From contig JAZARR010000266.1 of the NCBI GenBank assembly GCA_037389465.1, positions 806,001 through 870,000 of the forward strand: a stretch of DNA of 64,000 nt, given 5' to 3'. The stretch comes from Baylisascaris procyonis (lineage: Eukaryota > Nematoda > Chromadorea > Rhabditida > Ascarididae). Shown here piece by piece: positions 54,613 through 64,000 of the stretch. Below the pieces are notes generated by a model, which ran no database searches, was not told where the DNA came from, and saw nothing but the letters and a program-made list of their open reading frames with translations. Positions within the stretch are counted from its first letter, which is position 1. Each line of letters begins with the position of its first letter. The position numbers and the translations under genes are program-made.

Positions 54613-56738
54613 CTTTTATAACCAAAAACTTTTAGAAATTTGTGCCAGATGAGCTGTCACGATATGCGCTCACACAATTCTACACAACGTGAATCAACCT
54701 TATCAACTGCCAACAATTAATACAACATGCAAAAGGTTGCATTCACATTTCACCTAAATAACCGCTTGCATGATGTTATAGAAACGTTCCTGTTTCTAAC
54801 CGAAGTGGACTGTAAAGTGAAAACTGATAGGTGCAAAATGTTGAGAAAACGGCAAAATTTTAGGCAATTTTATGTGCCTGCAAATCATTGTTTAAAATAA
54901 ATTATAAGCCAAGGCAGAATATGAAATTGTGGAACTAATAATACCAAAAAATTTCGTAGCTTCAGTAGTGCTGACCTTCGAAATGAAAACACCCACGCAC
55001 ACACATGCATACATACGCACACATACAAACAACTTCACCATAAAACCTTTCAAAGACTTAAATGCGCAGAAGTAACTTTAAATTAACACAGCCTCGCGAT
55101 GCAAAATAGATACCCGAAATAATCAGAATTCATACGCAACAAACGTTTTAGGAGATGGTAGTGAAAGTAAATATGAGAGTATTAGTCGATTTCAAAAAGT
55201 TAACGTCTACTGTTAAAATTTGAGCGTTAAACTAGTGGCCGCTAATTGAAGGCGCAAATGACGCAGTATCATATCTAGCTGCTTATGAGAGATAATAAAA
55301 TTCCTATAAAATAGACATAAACTCGAATAATTAACCAATCGGAATGGAGGTTCAATTACAGCAATGGCCACAATTATTAAGTACCAATTACCCATCTCAT
55401 TCAACAACGAGTAAACTAGATTACATTAAAAAATTTATTCCTTTTAATATAAAAACAAAAAAAAAAGTTACACAAAAAATGCTGGAAAATGAATGAATAA
55501 ATATAAATGAATGCGCATTGCGTACGTCACCTAGAAGCACACGTCGTCGAATACGACATCATCCCTTATTTTGTGGTGAACGAATGCCATGCAGTGTGAC
55601 TAGCCGAAACGTTGCGAGACGCGACGCACAAAGATGCATATCGCGTGCAGCATACATCAAACTACAAACAAATCGAAAATCGATCTAACCTGGAGAGAAA
55701 TATACCGCAACGATTACCGCCCTCTCTTCCCCATTTCTGCCTTGTCCCGGGTTCGAATATCCGTCACTTCTTACCCGTAGAGTCTTTATTAATAAGGGTA
55801 CTACCAGTACTTGATAAGTGGTTTCTATGAGCGTGGATTGTTGACGGGGAAATGAAACAAGTTAACGAAAGGATTTATTTGCGGGCAACGAGACTAAAAC
55901 TTTAACAGATTGAGTATGAATCCATTACGCCTATATCATCGCTTAAAAATATATATGCAGGAGAAGGTACTAACATAAGATTAAACGTCAAGTATAACGG
56001 GAAAAGGATATGAAATAAAGCGCAAAAATTTAGCCCGAGGCAATCTTAAGTAATAACACCCCTTCCACCACCGACGCCGATCGCTTGTCCAACCCTATGT
56101 CCTGGAATTCACATCCTTTGCCAAATTTTCTAATACAGAAGTTACATATCAGCAAGAGGATCCGTGACAGGCATTAATCGGCCTTATGGCAGTCCTTCAT
56201 AATATGTCAGCGTTTGTTTAAACGACAGTAATCACTAAAAAAAAACAAAAAAGACCTCCGACTTACAAAACTTAAAGCTCGGAATATAAGATGGTGATAG
56301 CCTCAGAGTAACCACATTATGCCAGCTGGCTCTTCGCCCCGTTCTTTGTAATGCATTGGCCGCACGTATGATATGAACACACAGTGCCACGAGCCTCCCT
56401 ACTCTTTCCGACCACCCAGAGCGCGATTACTTTTGGAAGGCAGATGCTCATTTTCACATCTGCCAATAATTACAAATGCCTTTCACCATATTAATGCTGG
56501 ATGCGAATCGAATTTCAAGCGATTCCACGGTCATGATATGGTTGATTTTTTCTCGATATTTTTAAAAGAGAATATTTCATCCATCAAGGCATCTGAAATA
56601 CGTTTCATTCGAGTATGCATCGGAAATTTTTGCCACTGAAATACGCAAACCTCGAAGATGTAATCTTTAGACATAGTTTTATCAGTTTATAACTCATCAG
56701 TTAATAAGATTGATAAAACCACACATCGTGAATTTGAC

Positions 56739-56966
56739 TCATATCACCCGCCACAATTGCATCACATCTTGTAAAAAGTGTACCCTTCCATTGAGACATC
56801 GTGGAGAGTCATTGCAGTTTTTTTTTTTTTTGGCCGGCGAGCGCTTCTTTGAATTGCCGAACGTTTGAGTGGTGCTCTTCAGCATGTCAAAGGCAGCCGC
56901 TATAGCAGTTTGCTTCTTTGACATCGAACAAGTTATTTTTTGTGATAACAACTTGTTCATCTCCAT
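56739..56966 (-). CDS. Candidate small Lys-rich open reading frame, unrecognised
   Basis: A 75-codon frame opens with an ATG at 56966. Its middle, about residues 14-49, reads like a basic protein segment: MSKKQTAIAAAFDMLKS, later SKKRSPAKKKK. A run of 14 A in the sense strand encodes the lysines; after it the composition is less convincing. A one-base length error there would change the C-terminus. No family is recognised, and it could equally be chance. Confidence 0.2.
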   Translation of the reverse strand: MEMNKLLSQKITCSMSKKQTAIAAAFDMLKSTTQTFGNSKKRSPAKKKKNCNDSPRCLNGRVHFLQDVMQLWRVI

Positions 56967-59254
56967 TACCCCTTTCTCCTTCTATTTGTGAGACAACCAA
57001 ACACATTCGATCATCTCCTTTACACATTTCAACGCTCTTAATTCTCTAGCAAGCTTGTCCTCTATTCTACAGTACTCTTACCTTTTATCGTACAGCAATC
57101 TTATCTCCTTTCCCGAATTTTTGCTCGTAATTAATTCCTTCTTATTGTGCAAAGAAATAAATTATACTGCGATGATGCTAAAATTAAAAAAAAAAAAAAC
57201 TAGCGACTATCTTCATCGTTTTTAGTTTTAGAAATCTGGTTAGAAGAGATGAAATATTCGTTGAGTCACGATGAGTTACATCATTCTTTACTGAACATCG
57301 GTTTCAAGGGGCTCCTCTTTCTCGATCTAGATCGAAATCCTACAACAAAATTTTAGAACAATTACACAAGATAAGGATAGAGGTATATGGGAAACGTCTA
57401 GCTCGTTCTAATCTCAGTCCGCTTCTTTTTCCAGTTACCAGTCGTCTTCAGCCTTTAGTGTTTTGCTTTAAACATACGTCTAAGTAACAAAAGCCACTTG
57501 TTTGCTTAATATTCTGCCAGACAGGCGTAGGCATCCTTCACCAACATCCACACAATTCTGTTCAAGCATTCATGTCAGCCCTTTCACTACACCAACGCAC
57601 GTATTCTTTGACGTCCTTTTCTTTGCTTCTACCTATTTTGCTGGGGAATAACTGAGACCTACTCCTCAAAGCAGACATAGATATTCCTTCTTTCTATCTC
57701 CTATCTCTCTTCTCTTGCAAAGGGGATCAACAACAGTATTTTTGAGGCAAATTGTGCCACTTTATATATCAATGTCGCGAAACACTCAGAAACGGTGAAG
57801 AAGAAGAATCCTAATAAAAGACGAATATAGACGATCAAACATCGCAAAAAAACATTCAACAAACTCAAGCAAACCACCATTGGGAGTATATCTCCTTATG
57901 AAGGCATACAGCGTATAACAGAAACACACTATATGCAAAATAGAAAAAAACTATATGTTCATGCAAATGTAAAGGAAAAATAATTTACCTAAGCAATTGC
58001 AAAAGATATGCACTCTGAAAGCATTCTTTTAGAAGAGTTAAATAAAAATCGAAAGCAATGAGTGAGAACATCAGCAATCATATGTGATTAATAAGTCTGC
58101 CACACGTTGCTCTTTTCATTAGCACTAGACATTTATATTTATCAAAAAAGAGAAAATTCAGGTCAAGAGAGAGTGAAAACGGGGTCAATCCGAATTTCAA
58201 CGTCTGATTTCTGTTAACATCGTAGATTGTTTTATTAAAGTAAAAAACTGCCAAATAAAGCAATCTTCAAACAATATTCGTTAAATCACCTTTAAATGAA
58301 AATATAATCCAACCAACTCTTCAAAAATTAGTGCAATTTCAAGATGACATCTAAACAAGAATACAATAGAGTGACCTAGAGGCCTATTGAAATGAGAGAT
58401 TCATTCTGCGGGAAACAACATCAATGACCTATAATGCGTCAGCCGTTTTCAATCATCGTTTCATAGGCCATCAAACATCACAAAATCGCAACTGTTCATC
58501 ACTAATCTTTTTACCTTCATAGAAGCATTTCAAAAATTTCATTCAATTCTTTTTATGCACTCTTTTTATACGTAGACAATGCAAAAGTTTGGAATTTTCT
58601 CTACCGCAATACATTAGTGAACGGAAGGGTCTTACAGTCTTCGATACTGTAGTTTTAATTATCTGTTTGCTACTGTGCTAATCAATTAAACATATTCTCT
58701 TCTTTCAGTTCAATCTCTTTATTTATGAAAAACGATAATTAATCATTGTTAATATCTGTTAACACATCAAAACATTGCTTTCTATTGACTACGTAGCGGT
58801 AATTTAAGCCGAAAAATATCGAGGAATCTGAATTGAAGGGAACGTGGCACAATGAAAATAACATGGAATGTATTTTAATGGCTTCGGCCATATCCATTAT
58901 TTTTGTTTAGCCTCGATGACTCTCGAGTTTGAAAGATGGATTGTATGCATACACATATACTAAGTTGAGTGAAGCTCATTTCTACAGAAGTAGTGAAATT
59001 CAACGTTGAAACTACAGTAGATCAGTTGACAACATAAATCATAAAGGAATGTTCTGACGCAATGATATAACAATTCATGAAAATCTAACCGTTCAGGTGC
59101 GCTCCATAAAAGTAGATTAACGCAATGAAGTATGTGAAAACATTTGTCTCGCATCAAAACTTGTTGATTTCAATGGAATTTCATAATGTTGGTTATAAAG
59201 TTGAACATGTGTGCACTGTAGAGATGTCATTGAAAATAATTTCCCTGTGAAAGA

Positions 59255-59434
59255 ATGTTTTATACAACGCGATTTTCCGCCACACAGGTGTCTGTGGTGA
59301 AATCATTCAAAACCGAAGTATTTAATGAAGCTCATGAGGCAGCACTACGTGCCATACAATGCGTTCAACGTGATGCTGAAGAAGTTACCGAATGCTATTC
59401 CTCATCTCAGAACGCCATATTCACGTGTAATTAG
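59255..59434 (+). CDS. Candidate 59-residue open reading frame or terminal exon, unrecognised
   Basis: The frame opens with an ATG at 59255 and ends at TAG 59432-59434. An acceptor-like TTTTCCGCCACACAG lies inside it, so the part from 59288 could instead be a last exon. The segment FNEAHEAALRAIQCVQRD is amphipathic and Ala/Glu-rich, unlike the surrounding AT-rich noise. No family is recognised. It points opposite to its neighbours. Confidence 0.25.
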   Translation: MFYTTRFSATQVSVVKSFKTEVFNEAHEAALRAIQCVQRDAEEVTECYSSSQNAIFTCN

Positions 59435-61345
59435 ACACGTTTGAAATGAATGCGTTTCATTAGTTCATCGGATGGTTATCCATGCTTCCTACTGACAATG
59501 ACCGTTCCTCTGATCGCCACTTATGGATTCGATTCTTTAATACGCCTGCATCTCGTCAGACATTTAATCAGCAACAGATAAGCACTAACGATTCGGCGGT
59601 ATTACTTTAGCAAACTCCAGAATGAACTGATAACATACACTCGACAACACGTAAAACAAAAATCACTACTTCTTACTATGACTTCTTACTATGACCTTCA
59701 GATTTCTTTTGCGAATTGTACGTCCGACATCCATTTACGTTTCAACTATGAGCACAAAAGTACTTCACAATCTGCCAAAGTTTTGTACTTCTCACCAGGC
59801 TATATTATCAGATAGGACTCCAATTTCACTCTTCAAGTACAGATACCGTTATCGGCTCCCTGCCGATCGCGTGACTCTCCATTGCTTCAACGATCACAAC
59901 CAACATTAAGAATCACTTCTCACATAAACAAAAAACTCATCTCACTATAATTTACTAAACGTTATCTCATTCAAGTGAGACTACATAACAACTGGACGAC
60001 TGTGAGAAACCTCTCGAAAAGCGATCACCTATTTATTCATTAACAACACTGCCAAATATAAACGACAATAATCGCATATTGCAAATAACATAAATTTCTA
60101 TTGGCGTTAAATTAATGAATGAGAATCTTTTTGATGATGAAGCGAGGGCAATCGCATTGCCGATCGAACATTATGTATAACGCTCATTTAGAAGCAAAAG
60201 AGGAGATAAAGCACTGAGACGAGTCGGAATTCCTAATGCGCGTTTAGTGATAAAACGAATTTTGATGGGGTGATACTCCGAGGAAACGCTCCCTACTTAC
60301 TGCAGACGAATTTGTGAATATCCTGACAAAGTGGTAATATCGTATTGGAAGTCAACAGCGACACACCGAAATCCTCAAATTTGAAATCTACGGGAAAATT
60401 CTATTATAACACATAAGCTTAAATGGAAGTGTCCCTCCGCACATACAGCCTTCCACGTATTTAGCATTGAGGACCCTCGTCAAGTCGAAAGAAACACAAC
60501 TTCATTGTGCTAAAGCAAAGCAAAGTATTGGTCTCTCAGTGGAATGCAGACGCCTCTTTATTTGAGAAACAGAAAGTCAGCTACAAGATGTGCTCTACAT
60601 CGTATACAATGACCACTCCTCCCCTCTTCGAAACACATCTATTAAATAACAGAGGTAAATCACATCCACCCGTTACTGCAGGAATACAGCCGCCCGCATC
60701 TTTCAAAGCATTTTTCCAGCCCGTACGCGAAGACCCAGTCAGAACAAAACGCGAAACGAGAAACTGATTCCTCAAGGTTTGACTCCGAGTAACCAAATTT
60801 GGTTCTGCTCCAAAATTTTGGGATTTGTTTGCCGCAGATTTTACAGCGTCAACGCCTTTCCCACTTTCCAAATGCGCGCTGCTCCTGTTTTCTGCTCAAA
60901 CACGTTTTGAATAGGACTTGACCGAAAGCGCTTCCAAAGTGAACTGCACCGATTCTCATCATTCAAATTGACCGAAAGTTTTTTCTGATTATGACGAAAG
61001 ACCGATTCTGCGGCAAAGGGAAACTTTTTTTTTGAGTGAAATCACTCTAACAACGATCAACTTTGAAGAAAACTTGGAAAGATTCTATGAAATTTTGAAG
61101 ATTTTCATTTCACTGCACCGAAAAATTTTACAAAAGACCAGTTGAAATTAATAGCTGACATGATAATCACAGCAGTTAGAATTGTCGAAGATTTTAATTC
61201 AACAGTTCTCATAATTTGCTGTTTCGTTGCAGATTAACGAAAAAAATATAGCCATGAAGTACAGCAATTTGAATTGTGGACAGAGGTAAACTTCACCTTT
61301 AATACGCTATAAGAAGTAAATAAATGAACAACGACCTTCAGCTAC

Positions 61346-61351
61346 TTTATT
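61346..61351 (-). terminator. Polyadenylation signal AATAAA of the orphan terminal exon
   Basis: On the minus strand AATAAA begins eight bases after the TGA at 61360. This adjacency is the main reason to believe the exon. Confidence 0.5.
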
Positions 61352-61359
61352 CTTCCTTA

Positions 61360-61506
61360 TCAAATCACAGTACTTCCACCGTAGGTGGGAATTTGCTTCC
61401 ATTCCCATGGGAGTACGTTGCCCTCAGGCGGCGGATAACAGGCGATCTCCCACTCTCCTGCCCACGGTTGACGATCCATCATAAAGCAGTGATGGCCACC
61501 TGTATC
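61360..61506 (-). CDS. Probable terminal exon of a minus-strand gene, unrecognised (possibly the Vav-like gene)
   Basis: A good acceptor (TTACTTCTACTGTAG) opens a 48-codon frame that runs to TGA at 61362-61360 and is followed at once by AATAAA. The frame is Trp- and Pro-rich: DRQPWAGEWEIACYPPPEGN, then LPWEWKQIPTYGG. The GC content is higher than its surroundings. It starts in phase 0. The Vav-like exon to the right can end in phase 0 if its donor is GTTGGT at 63280, so the two could be spliced together. The result would not complete a normal SH3 fold, so the link is uncertain. I do not recognise the sequence. Confidence 0.4.
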   Translation of the reverse strand, partial: DTGGHHCFMMDRQPWAGEWEIACYPPPEGNVLPWEWKQIPTYGGSTVI

Positions 61507-63276
61507 CTACAGTAGAAGTAAATGAAATCGACGCGACCGATGATCGGACCACGTTCGATAAAATAATATAACTATCCACTTTATTCCTAGATAATTTGCC
61601 ATCACATCCACGATGTGAAATATCTTTCTTTCAATGTTCAATGTAAAATCTTTTTCTTTTCTTTTAAAAGTCGTCTCCTTCTTCAAATTTAATATTAGTT
61701 CCCTCAATAAAAACAAAACTCTCACAAACTCGACTATCTCAATTCAAGGGCACATGATAACTGATGTTAAAAATGAACCAATAAACTTTTAAATTTGTAG
61801 CAAAAAGAAAGAGGAAGAACGAATGAGATAATGCATAGAAATGAGAACTTCAAAGATGAAAAGAAAAAAGAAAGGCAAATAAGACAGCGAGGCTTACTGA
61901 AAGCAAGAGAAATAGCAATAGGCATTTGCACACGTCTCGAACGATGAGAGGCACATTCATATAAAATCTGATCGAAGCATTCAGCACTAAAGAAAAACGA
62001 TCATCAAATAAAGCAATCTATAGATGGCATTCACCATAAATTAATACAATTAAAACTGAACCGTCGAAAAAACCAGAGAAATTCTGAAAATGTAAACAAA
62101 AATTCTGTAAAATTTAAAACTTTACAAAGCTGAGACTTTTTGAATTGGTAAAATCTGAAACCAATACTAATTTTTTATTTATTTTTTTCGTCAATATCAC
62201 ATCCGAGTATAGAATAAAAGTTATTTCCGAGGAAATTTTGGGCGATAGGGCAAAGAAATCAATCGAAACCTCATTAATTTCGTCTATATTTTAGAGATGA
62301 TGTTCTTGTGACCCAAACAATTGCTTCAACTACCGTCGATTACTAAATGATGATAAAAAATTAAAGAAATTAATTCAATAAATATCTCTATTTTTGTAAA
62401 ATTTAGCATTAATAAAAACAATCAGTTCCGAAATTAAAAAATTTTTACTTTAGCGACGAATATTTTTTTGAAAATAACATTCAAACTAAAAATTATGGAA
62501 AATTAAAACTGAAATATTTATGTAATAAATAGAAGGCTATGCCATATATACAGCAATAAAAGAGCTTTGCAATAAAATAGAATCCTATAACCGTAAAGCG
62601 AACTTCAACAACGAATCCGCCTCATCCTATCGTGACGACTCACTGTCATTATGCAGCAACAGTGATCAACGTAACACATTCAGAGACCCATTGAAAGCAA
62701 GATAACAATTGGAACGTATTCGAAATGATTGAACGACACTCGTTTCCCATCGACTGCCGACTCAATAGGCCGTCTGATCAATCAAAGGCGTTACATATGA
62801 AAGTGGGAAATATCCAGTCTGAAAGCAGCCAAGTTAATATATTCAAATTATTCGCTATTTAATACAAACTGATATATTCAGCAAACAGTTTTAAAAAACA
62901 ATTTTTTCAAAAAAGGGATTAGAAGGTTTTCAATTTCAAGTACTTTATATCCAAAAACAACACCTTCAGCACAGCAATTCGTTTCTTTCGTTGTTTGCAG
63001 AATGCTGCGAAAAAGAACCTTTTCGCATTACAATAGCAACTTGGCTTTTGCGAATTAAGTTGCCCTGAAAATATAATCCCCTAAGGAGAAAAACATCACA
63101 TCCTTAAAAAATGTGCTAAAAGTATATCACACAAATATTGAATCTCTCGCTTGCGGATCTCGCGAAACAACAGATATCGAGCTATATACGCAAATCGATA
63201 CAACAAATACACCGCTAGTAATTGCGCCGTTCGAATATTATTAATGCTGGAAAATCAAAAACGTAGATGAAATCAC

Positions 63277-63502
63277 CAACCCTATTGCCAGTCCTGCCTT
63301 TCCACCAGCCTCGTTCTTCGCCTGTCCTGCTGATAACGTAGACCTTCTGACCGACGACCAATTCCAAGAAATTCGGGTCAGTCGCCTCGAAATTGTGGAT
63401 TGCCACATAGGGGCGGTTAACGACATACGGCTGTCGAAGGGTGGTGTTCAGAGTCTCGAACGACTCTCGAAGGTTGTGCTCACGATAATAGTTTATCAGC
63501 TC
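63277..63502 (-). CDS. Vav-like Rho guanine-nucleotide exchange factor, one exon covering the end of SH2 and most of SH3
   Basis: Vav proteins activate Rho/Rac GTPases downstream of tyrosine kinases and end in SH3-SH2-SH3. This exon starts after CTGCTGTTTGCAG with ELINYYREHNLRESF, the last SH2 helix. Next comes NTTLRQPY, which matches the family's DTTLQFPF / DTTLKYPY spacer. The SH3 follows: YVAIHNFEATDPNFLELVVG with the ALYDY-type start, then GWWKGRTGNRVG containing the ligand-binding WW. The last SH3 strand (usually GWFPxxYV) must lie in another exon, which I could not find. The donor is GTGATT at 63276 (phase 1) or GTTGGT at 63280 (phase 0). Upstream SH2 exons lie to the right, probably beyond 64000. 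The order SH2 then SH3 with this spacer favours Vav over Crk, Nck or Src-type proteins. Confidence 0.75.
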
Positions 63503-64000
63503 CTGCAAACAGCAGACTCACCTTATCCTATTAGATTCATCCATGTAGACAACTCATTTGTGTGTGCATACTTGAAACCATCAACCAGCAATTAGTGTCA
63601 GCAAAATGTAAAACGCATCATACCAGACAGAGCTTGTGTTTCTCGCAAACCTCTTGATGGCTGACCGGTCGAACTATAGAAAGATCTAATAAAAGAATAA
63701 TGCAAGAACACTTAACCTTGCCATAAATGAAAGCAAAGTTACTAATCGTAACCTATTGAGAAGTTAACAGTTAACTGGTGAAATGAATGAATTCTTGGAA
63801 GCAAACGAAGAAAAAAGTAGACGGTTCATTTCAGACGACGAAATTCGCCAGGTACACGGTTGGTTATTGGTAGAAAAGTATTGAAATCGTGCTAATGAAC
63901 CAAAAAAAAATTTTTTTTTGATATCGTGCCAAACTTCTTTGCATAGATTCTCACCTCCACTCAAAAAACATCCCATATCCAAAAAACAAAGGATTTAAAT
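63503..64000. other. Right edge: probable intron sequence of the Vav-like gene
   Basis: No SH2-like exon is visible on the minus strand. Short stretches bounded by possible splice sites, such as 63612-63672, do not read like an SH2 domain. On the plus strand 63783-63851 looks like a short first coding exon (ATG, 23 codons, ending CAG|GTACAC). Confidence 0.35.

Larger units (their letters stand above)
54613..61345. other. 6.7 kb region with no recognisable gene
   Basis: The plus strand is A-rich, as in the minus-strand genes on either side, so much of this may be intron or flank of minus-strand transcription. Simple sequence includes a CA-rich patch near 54.99-55.03 kb and runs of A or T. Two short frames look better than background (59255-59434 plus, 56739-56966 minus) and are listed as candidates. 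Overlapping frames on both strands at 60.5-60.9 kb match nothing I know. No tRNA or snoRNA pattern was found. Confidence 0.5.

Noticed and set aside
55745..55760. GGTTCGAAT, resembling a tRNA B box
   Set aside because: No A box or cloverleaf can be drawn around it.
1..64000. Prokaryotic-style systems (CRISPR, operons, phage or insertion sequences)
   Set aside because: The window has spliced animal genes throughout, and no direct-repeat array or transposase was seen.

Overview
This window is nuclear DNA from an animal, most likely a nematode. It is AT-rich, and its genes are cut into short exons by GT-AG introns of about 0.2 to 4.4 kb. Most splice acceptors read TTTCAG, TTTTAG or TTGCAG. Four of the genes have a strong acceptor 4-45 bases upstream of the ATG, as expected of nematode spliced-leader trans-splicing. 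The ribosomal protein gene reads as a nematode RPL-3. The introns are longer than in Caenorhabditis, so a parasitic or otherwise less compact genome is likely. I cannot name the species.

Layout, left to right: (1) 1-13950, minus strand, the N-terminal two thirds of an importin-13-type karyopherin (13 exons, 602 residues), running off the left edge. (2) 13951-24054, a 10 kb divergent intergenic region with G-rich runs, a 22-bp palindromic tandem repeat and a long TA microsatellite. (3) 24055-40509, plus strand, a complete 12-exon CoREST/RCOR (SPR-1-type) corepressor: acidic N-terminus, ELM2, SANT1, an unexpected CxxC-CxxC module, an LSD1-binding-type linker and SANT2. (4) 40510-44025, intergenic. 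(5) 44026-50792, plus strand, a complete 7-exon RPL3 gene (402 residues) whose first intron is GC-AG and whose introns hold three box C/D snoRNA candidates. (6) 50793-52513, convergent intergenic. (7) 52514-54592, minus strand, a complete two-exon ENY2 gene (101 residues). (8) 54606-64000, mostly unassigned, with an orphan minus-strand terminal exon near 61.4 kb and one exon of a Vav-type gene (end of SH2 plus SH3) at 63.3-63.5 kb on the minus strand.

The genes are unrelated housekeeping and regulatory genes: nuclear import, chromatin repression, the ribosome, SAGA/TREX-2 and Rho-GEF signalling. They do not form a pathway or an obvious operon. Strand composition follows transcription direction, with transcripts T- and G-rich relative to their complement. 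It flips near 14-15 kb and near 51 kb, at the divergent and convergent boundaries. The best new observations are the snoRNAs nested in RPL3, the GC-AG intron, and the zinc-finger-like insertion in CoREST. Exon models were built by hand from reading frame, splice phase and remembered family sequence; no alignment software was run.
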